Of a stretch of 41,253 nt of DNA, positions 35,484-41,253 are shown piece after piece. How positions within the stretch are numbered: the stretch's first letter is position 1; each line of letters begins with the position of its first letter. Both the position numbers and the translations under genes were made by a program. This DNA is from Bacteroidota bacterium (GTDB lineage Bacteria; Bacteroidota; Bacteroidia; Flavobacteriales; Flavobacteriaceae): contig JAQCBK010000010.1 in NCBI GenBank assembly GCA_027621505.1, forward strand, positions 1-41,253, in the 5' to 3' direction. A model generated the notes under the pieces. The model saw only the letters and a list, made by a program, of their open reading frames with translations. It had not been told where the DNA came from and did not search any database.

Positions 35484-36614
35484 CTAGAGTCGTCGGTCCA
35501 TTTGGCTACACATTTTGTTTTTCCAAAGAAGGAAATCTCCCGCTAAGATATGTTTTCTGGCCTCACGTACCAACCAAAGATAAAAACTCAAATTATGGAG
35601 GGTAGCAATCTGCTTCCCCAACATTTCATTTACAGTAAACAAATGCCTCAAGTAAGCCTTGGAGTAGTCAGAATCAACAAAACAATAATTGGCTGTATCA
35701 ATGGGCGAAAAGTCATTTTCCCATTTTTTATTTTTGATATTGATGGTTCCCTCTGCAGTGAAAATCATTCCATTTCTTGCATTTCGAGTGGGCATCACAC
35801 AATCGAACATGTCAACTCCCAATGCAATGTTTTCCAGTAAATTGATGGGGGTTCCTACCCCCATCAAATACCTTGGTTTGTCTTTGGGTAAGCGTTCACA
35901 AACCAGCTCTGTCATGGCGTACATTTCTTCGGCAGGCTCCCCCACAGAAAGTCCTCCAATGGCATTACCAGGAGCATCTTTGGAGGCAATGTAATCAGCA
36001 GATTCCGCTCTCAGATCTTCATAGGTGCTCCCTTGTACAATGGGGAAAAGAGTTTGTTGATAATCGTATTGAAAAGGCGTTTTTTGATGCCAATCCATAC
36101 AACGATCCAACCACCTGTGGGTCAGGTGCATCGAGTCTTTGGCATAAGCATAATCGCATGGATAAGGGGTGCACTCATCAAATGCCATGATAATGTCTGC
36201 TCCAATTTCTCGTTGAATTTCTATGGCTTTTTCAGGTGAAAAAAAGTGTTTGGAGCCATCAATATGGGATTTAAAAGTTACCCCCTCCTCCTGTATTTTT
36301 CTATTGTCGGATAGCGAGTACACTTGATAGCCTCCCGAATCCGTTAATACAGGTCCTCCCCAGTTCATGAATTGATGAATCCCTCCAGCTTGCCTTAAAA
36401 TTTCTATCCCTGGTCTGAGATACAAATGGTAGGTGTTACCTAAAATAATGTCGGGACGAACGTCCTCTCTCAATTCCCTTTGATGAACTCCCTTCACTGA
36501 AGCTGCTGTGCCCACAGGCATAAAAATAGGGGTTTCTATTTTTCCATGATCAGTAGTAAGGGTGGCAGCCCTGGCCGATGATAAAGCGTCTTGATGGACT
36601 AAATCAAATTTCAT
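35484..36614 (-). CDS. tgt: Queuine tRNA-ribosyltransferase
   Basis: Exchanges guanine-34 for the queuosine precursor in tRNAs with GUN anticodons. About 376 residues: TPIFMPVGTAASVKG, ILGNTYHLYLRPG, LTDSGGYQVYSLS, the catalytic GSTYEDLRAES / GGLSVGEP region, YLMGVGTP and nucleophile aspartate in GVDMFDCVMPTRNARNG. Zinc site: the C-terminal cysteines/histidine are partly altered or replaced (LFTVNEMLGKQIATLHN), as in many relatives. ATG 36614 (MKFDLVHQDA) is chosen over an upstream ATG at 36701 because it fits the family start and a TATATTTG box lies just upstream. Confidence 0.94.
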   Translation of the reverse strand: MKFDLVHQDALSSARAATLTTDHGKIETPIFMPVGTAASVKGVHQRELREDVRPDIILGNTYHLYLRPGIEILRQAGGIHQFMNWGGPVLTDSGGYQVYSLSDNRKIQEEGVTFKSHIDGSKHFFSPEKAIEIQREIGADIIMAFDECTPYPCDYAYAKDSMHLTHRWLDRCMDWHQKTPFQYDYQQTLFPIVQGSTYEDLRAESADYIASKDAPGNAIGGLSVGEPAEEMYAMTELVCERLPKDKPRYLMGVGTPINLLENIALGVDMFDCVMPTRNARNGMIFTAEGTINIKNKKWENDFSPIDTANYCFVDSDYSKAYLRHLFTVNEMLGKQIATLHNLSFYLWLVREARKHILAGDFLLWKNKMCSQMDRRL

Positions 36615-36630
36615 GCATAAGAAATACATG

Positions 36631-36638
36631 CAAATATA
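36631..36638 (-). promoter_or_regulatory. Candidate -7 box of tgt
   Basis: Minus-strand TATATTTG fits TAnnTTTG and lies 16 bases before ATG 36614; it would sit inside the gene if the longer start at 36701 were used, which supports the shorter protein. Confidence 0.4.
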
Positions 36639-36718
36639 AGCCACAAGTGGATGCGCTTTCCCCATCATGTTGACTAAAACTTTAAAAAAATAATTTTCCA
36701 CAAAATGAATCTGATGAC

Positions 36719-36749
36719 TTTGTGGCTTAGGTACGATAGCTTACTTTTG
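36719..36749 (+). promoter_or_regulatory. Promoter of the split transketolase genes
   Basis: TTTG (36719-36722), 19-bp spacer, TACTTTTG (36742-36749): a full match to the Bacteroidota housekeeping consensus TTTG/TTG-N17-23-TAnnTTTG. It ends 18 bases before the ATG. Confidence 0.65.
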
Positions 36750-36767
36750 CTTTGAAAATATTTAAAA

Positions 36768-37613
36768 ATGCCTGACTTAAACTTTTTAGAGCGTCTGGTG
36801 AGCCAAGTAAGAAGAGATATTTTAAGAATGGTTCACAAGGTCAACTCTGGGCATCCTGGAGGATCACTTGGATGTACCGAATTTATGATTGCCCTTTATT
36901 TTGAGATCATGGACCTCAAGGAAGGTTTTGACATGGACGGTAAAAACGAAGATTTGTTCTTTCTTTCCAATGGACATATCTCCCCCGTGCTTTACAGTGT
37001 TTTGGCTCGTAAGGGATATTTCCCAGTGGAGGAACTCTCCACTTTTCGCTTGATTGACTCTAGATTGCAAGGTCATCCTACCACACACGAGGGACTCCCA
37101 GGTGTTCGTGTGGCTTCGGGTTCGCTTGGTCAAGGTTTGTCTGTGGCCATTGGCGCGGCCCTCTCCAAAAAACTTAATCAAGATGACAAAACCGTCTATG
37201 TATTGATGGGTGATGGGGAGCTACAGGAAGGCCAAAACTGGGAAGGCATTATGTTTGCTTCAGCAAAAAAAGTGGACAACCTGATCGCTACCATCGATCT
37301 GAATGGAAAACAGATTGACGGGAGCACAGATGAGGTTTTACCCATGGGAAATATTGCTGAAAAATTCTCTGCTTTCGGCTGGGAGGTCGTTGCTCTCAAA
37401 AAAGGAAATGACCTACAATCCGTAGTGGATGCCCTCAAGGAGGCAAAAAACAAAACACGCCAAGGCAAGCCGGTAGTAATCATCATGCATACAGAAATGG
37501 GCAATGGAGTGGATTACATGATGCACACCCATGCCTGGCATGGCAAGGCTCCCAATGACGAACAATTGGAAACTGCTTTGTCTCAAAACCCTGAGACCCT
37601 AGGGGATTATTAA
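36768..37613 (+). CDS. Transketolase, N-terminal subunit
   Basis: Thiamine-diphosphate-binding half of a split transketolase, which moves two-carbon ketol units in the pentose phosphate pathway. 281 residues; HKVNSGHPGGSLGCTEFMIAL (about 22-42), ASGSLGQGLSVAIGAA, and the ThDP/Mg motif MGDGELQEGQNWEG with IDLNGKQIDG. The separate C-terminal half follows 22 bp later. A split gene is normal in this group and is not a frameshift. Confidence 0.93.
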   Translation: MPDLNFLERLVSQVRRDILRMVHKVNSGHPGGSLGCTEFMIALYFEIMDLKEGFDMDGKNEDLFFLSNGHISPVLYSVLARKGYFPVEELSTFRLIDSRLQGHPTTHEGLPGVRVASGSLGQGLSVAIGAALSKKLNQDDKTVYVLMGDGELQEGQNWEGIMFASAKKVDNLIATIDLNGKQIDGSTDEVLPMGNIAEKFSAFGWEVVALKKGNDLQSVVDALKEAKNKTRQGKPVVIIMHTEMGNGVDYMMHTHAWHGKAPNDEQLETALSQNPETLGDY

Positions 37614-37635
37614 TTTTAAGGTAGTGCTTTAGTTT

Positions 37636-38589
37636 ATGAAAAAATATACAGATCAAGGGAAAGTCGATACCCGTTCGGGCTTTGGAGCGGGCTTAACAGA
37701 GTTGGGACGAACCCACCCCAATGTGGTGGCATTGTGTGCCGATTTGGTTGGCTCCCTAAAAATGCAAGATTTCATTGACGAAAACCCCGATCGTTTCATT
37801 CAAGTGGGAATTGCAGAGGCCAATATGATGGGGATTGCGGCAGGACTAACCATTGGAGGGAAGATCCCTTTTACGGGAACTTTTGCTAACTTCTCCACAG
37901 GAAGGGTTTACGATCAAATACGACAATCCATCGCTTATTCTGGGAAAAATGTTAAAATATGTGCCTCCCATGCAGGAGTTACCCTTGGTGAAGACGGTGC
38001 TACCCATCAGATTTTAGAGGACATCGGACTGATGAAAATGTTACCCGGAATGACTGTTATCAATCCTTGTGATTTCAATCAAACCAAAGCGGCTACCCTA
38101 GCCATTGCTGATCATGTGGGACCTGTATATCTTCGCTTTGGACGTCCAAAAGTGGCCAACTTTACTACCGAGGATATGCCCTTTGAAATTGGTAAAGGCA
38201 TCTTGCTCAATCCAGGTAATGATGTGACAATTGTTGCCACGGGACACTTGGTTTGGGAAGCTTTACAAGCCGCTGAAGCCTTGGAGACTGAAGGTATCTC
38301 CGCCGAGGTAATCAATATTCACACCATCAAACCACTGGACACAGAATTGCTCGTTGACTCGGTTCAAAAAACAGGCTGTATAGTCTCTGCTGAAGAGCAC
38401 AATTATTTAGGAGGTTTGGGAGAAAGTATTGCCCGAAGCTTGGCAAGCAAACATCCTACGCCACAAGAATTTGTAGCAACCCAAGATACCTTTGGTGAAT
38501 CGGGAACTCCCAGTCAATTAATGGAAAAATATGGACTCAACAAAGATGCCATCATTGCAGCATCAAAAAAGGTAATTTCCAGAAAATGA
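37636..38589 (+). CDS. Transketolase, C-terminal subunit
   Basis: Pyrimidine-binding half plus C-terminal domain of the split enzyme, 317 residues. [40 protein letters not shown] (with the glutamate that activates ThDP), [15 protein letters not shown], and the C-terminal [14 protein letters not shown] are present. ATG 37636. Works only with the upstream subunit. Confidence 0.93.
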   Translation: MKKYTDQGKVDTRSGFGAGLTELGRTHPNVVALCADLVGSLKMQDFIDENPDRFIQVGIAEANMMGIAAGLTIGGKIPFTGTFANFSTGRVYDQIRQSIAYSGKNVKICASHAGVTLGEDGATHQILEDIGLMKMLPGMTVINPCDFNQTKAATLAIADHVGPVYLRFGRPKVANFTTEDMPFEIGKGILLNPGNDVTIVATGHLVWEALQAAEALETEGISAEVINIHTIKPLDTELLVDSVQKTGCIVSAEEHNYLGGLGESIARSLASKHPTPQEFVATQDTFGESGTPSQLMEKYGLNKDAIIAASKKVISRK

Positions 38590-38604
38590 TTTGAAATTTA
38601 TTTT

Positions 38605-39195
38605 ATGAAAAGCACCCCCATTTTCTTTGTTTTTCTGTTAATCTTTAATTATTCAATTGCACAAATCGAATACGGAATTCAAGGGGGACTCAATTTTGAT
38701 TCTGCTGGTGAAATCCTATTGTTAAAAGATCAAATTCAACAGCAGGGAGACTTGAAGAGTAAATCGGGTTTTCACTTGGGGGGGTATGCCGAATTTGATT
38801 TTCTACTTTTTTATTTGAGACCCGAATTACAATACACCAAAGTCAGCAATCAATTTGAAGGGAATACTATTGACAATAGTAGATTGGAGCTGCCACTCTC
38901 ATTGGGTCTGAAAGTTTTTGGGCCATTGAGTTTTTTTGTTGGACCAACAGCCTTTTTTACGCTCTCCAACAATGGCAATGGACTCAACCTTCAAGAGGTA
39001 AAAGACAAAACCAGCTTGGGGATGCATGTCGGCACAAGACTGAAACTTGGACCAATTGGATTTGACATTCGCTATGAGAAAGGTTTTTCGGCCATAGAAA
39101 GTAGCCTGTTATCAAATATTGGAGTACCCACCGGCGGGCAAATCGATACGCGACCCAATCAAATTACGATTGGACTATCGTTAAAGCTGAATTAA
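38605..39195 (+). CDS. Outer-membrane beta-barrel protein (PorT/OmpA-barrel-like)
   Basis: 196 residues: a signal peptide (PIFFVFLLIFNYSIAQ, cleaved after AQ), then alternating amphipathic strands such as YGIQGGLNFDSAGE, FHLGGYAEFDFLLFYLRPELQYT, LGLKVFGPLSFFVGPTAFFTL and FDIRYEKGFSAI, and a terminal strand ITIGLSLKLN. This looks like the 8-stranded barrel family common in Bacteroidota. No function can be assigned. ATG 38605, 15 bp after the transketolase subunit; its stop overlaps the convergent FKBP gene by 4 bp. Confidence 0.85.
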   Translation: MKSTPIFFVFLLIFNYSIAQIEYGIQGGLNFDSAGEILLLKDQIQQQGDLKSKSGFHLGGYAEFDFLLFYLRPELQYTKVSNQFEGNTIDNSRLELPLSLGLKVFGPLSFFVGPTAFFTLSNNGNGLNLQEVKDKTSLGMHVGTRLKLGPIGFDIRYEKGFSAIESSLLSNIGVPTGGQIDTRPNQITIGLSLKLN

Positions 39196-40082
39196 GTATT
39201 GTCCTCATCTAAGTAATCAGGAGTACCGTCATTATCGTCATCATCGGGAATGCCGTCGCCATTTCGATCATATTCAACCTTGGTTCTTACACCATCTCCG
39301 TCATCGTCTGGATCTAAGTAATTTGCAACATTGTCATCGTCCGTATCGTCATTAATAGGATCACCATCGCCATCGGGATCTTCATCAATGGATAAAATGC
39401 CGTCGTTGTCATGATCTGCAAGGTTTACTTTGTGTAATGTGACCGAAAAGATTAGAGGAGAATATTTTGGGATAGTGGATATGTTTTGAGCATAATATCC
39501 CAATGAGGATGGCATAAACACCAGTCCTTTTCCATAATTATCAAATTCATAGGTGCCGTCATTATTCGAAGTATGATCTCCTGCTTTGAGTTCGGGTAAA
39601 AACTCTCGAAATCCTCGAATAACCCCAGTTGCCAAGTTGAACCACATAGGGAATTCACGTCGGTCAAAAACTTTTCCATCCAACAAACTCCCCTTGTAGG
39701 TCACAAAAGTCGAATCTACCCTACTCGGACTCTGGCCAATCCCTCTTTTTACCTCAAGAAAATACAATTTTGTTGGAATTTTGTTTTCATTTCTGTCCTC
39801 GATGACTAGCGTTTTGGTTTGCACTTGATCCATAAGTGGAATCTTGTCTGCGTTATCATCGGCAAGTGAATCAATGGTGATTTCAATTTTGTAATTGTCA
39901 GGATCGTTTTCAAAATCCTCATAATTGTAAAAATGGGATTGAAGGTAATTCACCAGGGCTTGATCATCATCTAAAGTTTGTACATTGAGCTCTCGAATGG
40001 GTTCGGGACCATCGTCATTTCCACAAGCTGAAAAAATCAATAAAATCAGTGAAATAAAGAAAGTGGATCTTAGGTATGTCAT
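39192..40082 (-). CDS. FKBP-type peptidyl-prolyl isomerase lipoprotein with calcium-type repeats
   Basis: 296 residues. A lipoprotein signal (FFISLILLIFSACGND, Cys20), an FKBP-like domain (about residues 110-225: VTYKGSLLDGKVFDR, ATGVIRGFREFLPELKAG, GKGLVFMPSSLGY, SPLIFSVTLHKV), and a C-terminal acidic array of D-x-D-x-D-G units (DHDNDGILSIDEDPDGDGD, DPDDDGDG, DRNGDGIPDDDDNDG). The array resembles thrombospondin type-3 calcium loops. Probably periplasmic or surface-exposed. ATG 40082. Folding helper role is inferred from the domain; the aromatic active-site set was not checked residue by residue. Confidence 0.88.
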   Translation of the reverse strand: MTYLRSTFFISLILLIFSACGNDDGPEPIRELNVQTLDDDQALVNYLQSHFYNYEDFENDPDNYKIEITIDSLADDNADKIPLMDQVQTKTLVIEDRNENKIPTKLYFLEVKRGIGQSPSRVDSTFVTYKGSLLDGKVFDRREFPMWFNLATGVIRGFREFLPELKAGDHTSNNDGTYEFDNYGKGLVFMPSSLGYYAQNISTIPKYSPLIFSVTLHKVNLADHDNDGILSIDEDPDGDGDPINDDTDDDNVANYLDPDDDGDGVRTKVEYDRNGDGIPDDDDNDGTPDYLDEDNT

Positions 40083-40117
40083 TTAAAAAAATTGATGTGC
40101 AAGATACAATTTTACTT

Positions 40118-40125
40118 TATTTTTG
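40118..40125 (+). promoter_or_regulatory. Candidate promoter of the S4-domain gene
   Basis: TATTTTTG at 40118-40125 with TTG at 40092-40094 (23-bp spacer) fits TTG-N17-23-TAnnTTTG. It ends 25 bases before ATG 40151 and supports that start over the upstream ATG at 40076. Confidence 0.45.
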
Positions 40126-40150
40126 TAAGGCTATTAAACAAAGATTAACA

Positions 40151-40543
40151 ATGCGAATTGATCAATATTTATGGTGCCTAAGGTATTACAAATCAAGAAA
40201 TCAAGCTTCTTTGGCATGTAAGCAAGGTCATATTCGATTTGGAGATCAAATTGTAAAACCTTCAAGAGAAGTATTAATAGGAGACCGTGTCAAAGTAAGA
40301 AAAAATCAAATCTGGCATGAGTTGGTGGTAATGGATATTCCCAAAAGCAGATTGGGGCCAAAGTTGGTCGACATTTACCGTCAAATTACTACCCCTAAAG
40401 AAGCATTTGAAAATAGTAATTTCCAATCGCTTTCCCAAGGCCCAAAGCGGGATAAAGGCGCTGGAAGACCCACTAAAAAAGACCGTAGAGAAATGGATGA
40501 TTATTTTGAGGAATCCAACCCAAACGAGGAAAAAACCAGCTGA
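40151..40543 (+). CDS. S4-domain RNA-binding protein (Hsp15-like)
   Basis: Small ribosome-associated RNA-binding protein. About 130 residues. The S4 domain begins MRIDQYLWCLRYYKSRNQASLACKQGHI (about residues 1-28) and continues with RFGDQIVKPSREVLIGDRVKV. The tail is basic/acidic (RDKGAGRPTKKDRRE). In E. coli Hsp15 rescues stalled 50S subunits with attached nascent chains. ATG 40151 is preferred to the upstream 40076 because the S4 fold starts here and a promoter-like box lies between them. Confidence 0.9.
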   Translation: MRIDQYLWCLRYYKSRNQASLACKQGHIRFGDQIVKPSREVLIGDRVKVRKNQIWHELVVMDIPKSRLGPKLVDIYRQITTPKEAFENSNFQSLSQGPKRDKGAGRPTKKDRREMDDYFEESNPNEEKTS

Positions 40544-40620
40544 ACACAATCAAAAAATGCAATTCGTGAAATGTCGATCACTATAGTTACATTTAAACAT
40601 CAAGTCATACCTCCTATATC

Positions 40621-41121
40621 ATGAAAGAGAATATTAATAAAATTATGGATGCGGGTGATATCGCAAAAACGGTCACAAGAATTGCTTTTCAGATTTATGA
40701 AAATCATTTTGAAGAAAAAAAGTTGATCATTGCAGGAATCACCGATAATGGGGTGATTTTAGGAAAAAGAATTCGTGATGAACTGAAAAGAATTTCTGAA
40801 ATAGAGGTCGTTTTTATAGAAATAAAAATTGACAAAAAAAATCCCAGAAACCCGATCAAATTAAGCCAGGATATAGGGATTTGTAAGCATCAATCCATTG
40901 TGGTTGTCGATGATGTACTCAATACAGGGAGTACTTTAATCTATGCCGTTACGCATTTTCTAAGCATGGAGATCAAAAAGATTCAAACGGCTGTATTGGT
41001 AAACAGAAATCACAAAAATTTCCCTATCAAAGGGGATTTCAAAGGAATTTCACTTTCCACCGCTATAAAAGAACACATCGATGTGGCCTTTGGGGAGAAG
41101 GAAGGAGTTTACTTAAGTTAG
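40621..41121 (+). CDS. Phosphoribosyltransferase-fold protein
   Basis: 166 residues with the PRPP-binding motif VVVDDVLNTGSTL (about residues 97-109), an upstream IIAGITDNGVILGKRI loop, and a PyrR-like middle (VVFIEIKIDKKNP). The substrate is unknown: pyrimidine regulator PyrR or a nucleobase transferase are both possible. ATG 40621. The 3' end overlaps the convergent shikimate kinase gene by 9 bp; these two are neighbours in other Flavobacteriia. Confidence 0.87.
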   Translation: MKENINKIMDAGDIAKTVTRIAFQIYENHFEEKKLIIAGITDNGVILGKRIRDELKRISEIEVVFIEIKIDKKNPRNPIKLSQDIGICKHQSIVVVDDVLNTGSTLIYAVTHFLSMEIKKIQTAVLVNRNHKNFPIKGDFKGISLSTAIKEHIDVAFGEKEGVYLS

Positions 41122-41253
41122 AAATTGGCTGACTTGATCGACTAAATCATCAATGGTTCGATCATCTGTAACCAGATGGTGTTGCGCTTTTGAGTAAAAA
41201 GTGGATCTTTCAAAAAGATGCTTTGCAATGAATTCTTCCAACGCTTTCAAGTT
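41113..41253 (-). CDS. aroK: Shikimate kinase, 3' end only
   Basis: Forty-six residues and a TAA stop, running off the window. The sequence LEEFIAKHLFERSTFYSKAQHHLVTDDRTIDDLVDQV matches the C-terminal end of shikimate kinases (the R-x-P/T-x-Y lid arginine in FERSTFYS, followed by the terminal helix), the enzyme that phosphorylates shikimate in aromatic amino acid synthesis. The ATP-binding and shikimate-binding parts lie outside, so the call rests on this tail and on the neighbour. Confidence 0.7.
   Translation of the reverse strand, partial: NLKALEEFIAKHLFERSTFYSKAQHHLVTDDRTIDDLVDQVSQFLT

Noticed and set aside
35484-36701. Longer tgt start at 36701
   Set aside because: It would add 29 residues not usual in the family and swallow the candidate promoter box.
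36768-38589. Two halves of transketolase as a broken gene
   Set aside because: Each half has its own complete domain, start and stop and a normal spacer; split transketolases are common in Bacteroidota.
1-41253. CRISPR arrays, rRNA or tRNA genes, riboswitches
   Set aside because: No regularly spaced direct repeats and no convincing tRNA cloverleaf, rRNA or riboswitch sequence noticed by eye on either strand; an automated RNA search was not possible here.

Overview
The window looks like a chromosomal segment of a gliding marine-type member of the Bacteroidota, most likely class Flavobacteriia. The reasons are the gliding-motility genes gldF and gldG in the order SAM-dependent adenosyltransferase, gldF, gldG, dnaN; a split transketolase; a cysteate synthase-like / cysteate acyltransferase-like pair typical of sulfonolipid makers; FKBP and PorT-type outer-membrane proteins; near-absence of Shine-Dalgarno sequences; and many TAnnTTTG -7 promoter boxes close to start codons.

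Layout. 0.2-6.9 kb: housekeeping and stress genes (glyA, nnr, clpB, smpB, dps). 6.9-12.8 kb: a truncated carboxypeptidase-regulatory-domain protein abutting pcm, then a mostly rightward run (Gfo/Idh/MocA oxidoreductase, YggS-type PLP protein, exonuclease/GIY-YIG fusion, voltage-gated-type K+ channel, miaA). 13.0-15.7 kb: an accessory patch with a calcium-type D-rich repeat protein cut by an IS1-family element whose transposase frame is broken twice, a 390-bp gene-free stretch with a dispersed AT-rich repeat and a REP-like palindrome, a small Trypco2-like protein and a small phage-type membrane protein. 15.9-23.5 kb: a secreted lipase-like esterase, phoH-purC, and the SAM hydroxide adenosyltransferase-gldF-gldG-dnaN block. 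23.5-25.4 kb: a scar after dnaN (S8 peptidase tail plus a decayed second copy of the dnaN 3' end) and a multicopper oxidase gene with one in-frame stop. 25.4-27.7 kb: the putative sulfonolipid pair. 27.8-41.25 kb: S9 peptidase, prfB with its programmed +1 frameshift, HAD hydrolase, dnaB, accA, tgt-LptF/G permease, split transketolase, outer-membrane and FKBP proteins, S4-domain RNA-binding protein, a phosphoribosyltransferase and the 3' end of a shikimate kinase gene.

How it works together. Most of the window is core metabolism, translation and replication. Envelope and motility functions recur: GldF/GldG (gliding ABC transporter), the capnine-type lipid pair (sulfonolipids have been linked to gliding in Flavobacterium johnsoniae), the LptF/G permease, FKBP and barrel proteins. 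Several genes are decaying (D-rich repeat protein, IS1 transposase, multicopper oxidase, S8 tail, dnaN copy, carboxypeptidase-regulatory fragment), so the accessory parts show active erosion. I did not find a CRISPR array, an rRNA, a tRNA or a complete defence island. The oddest signals are the repeated AT-rich motif that lies in-frame inside miaA and gldG and again in the gene-free stretch, and the duplicated dnaN 3' end.
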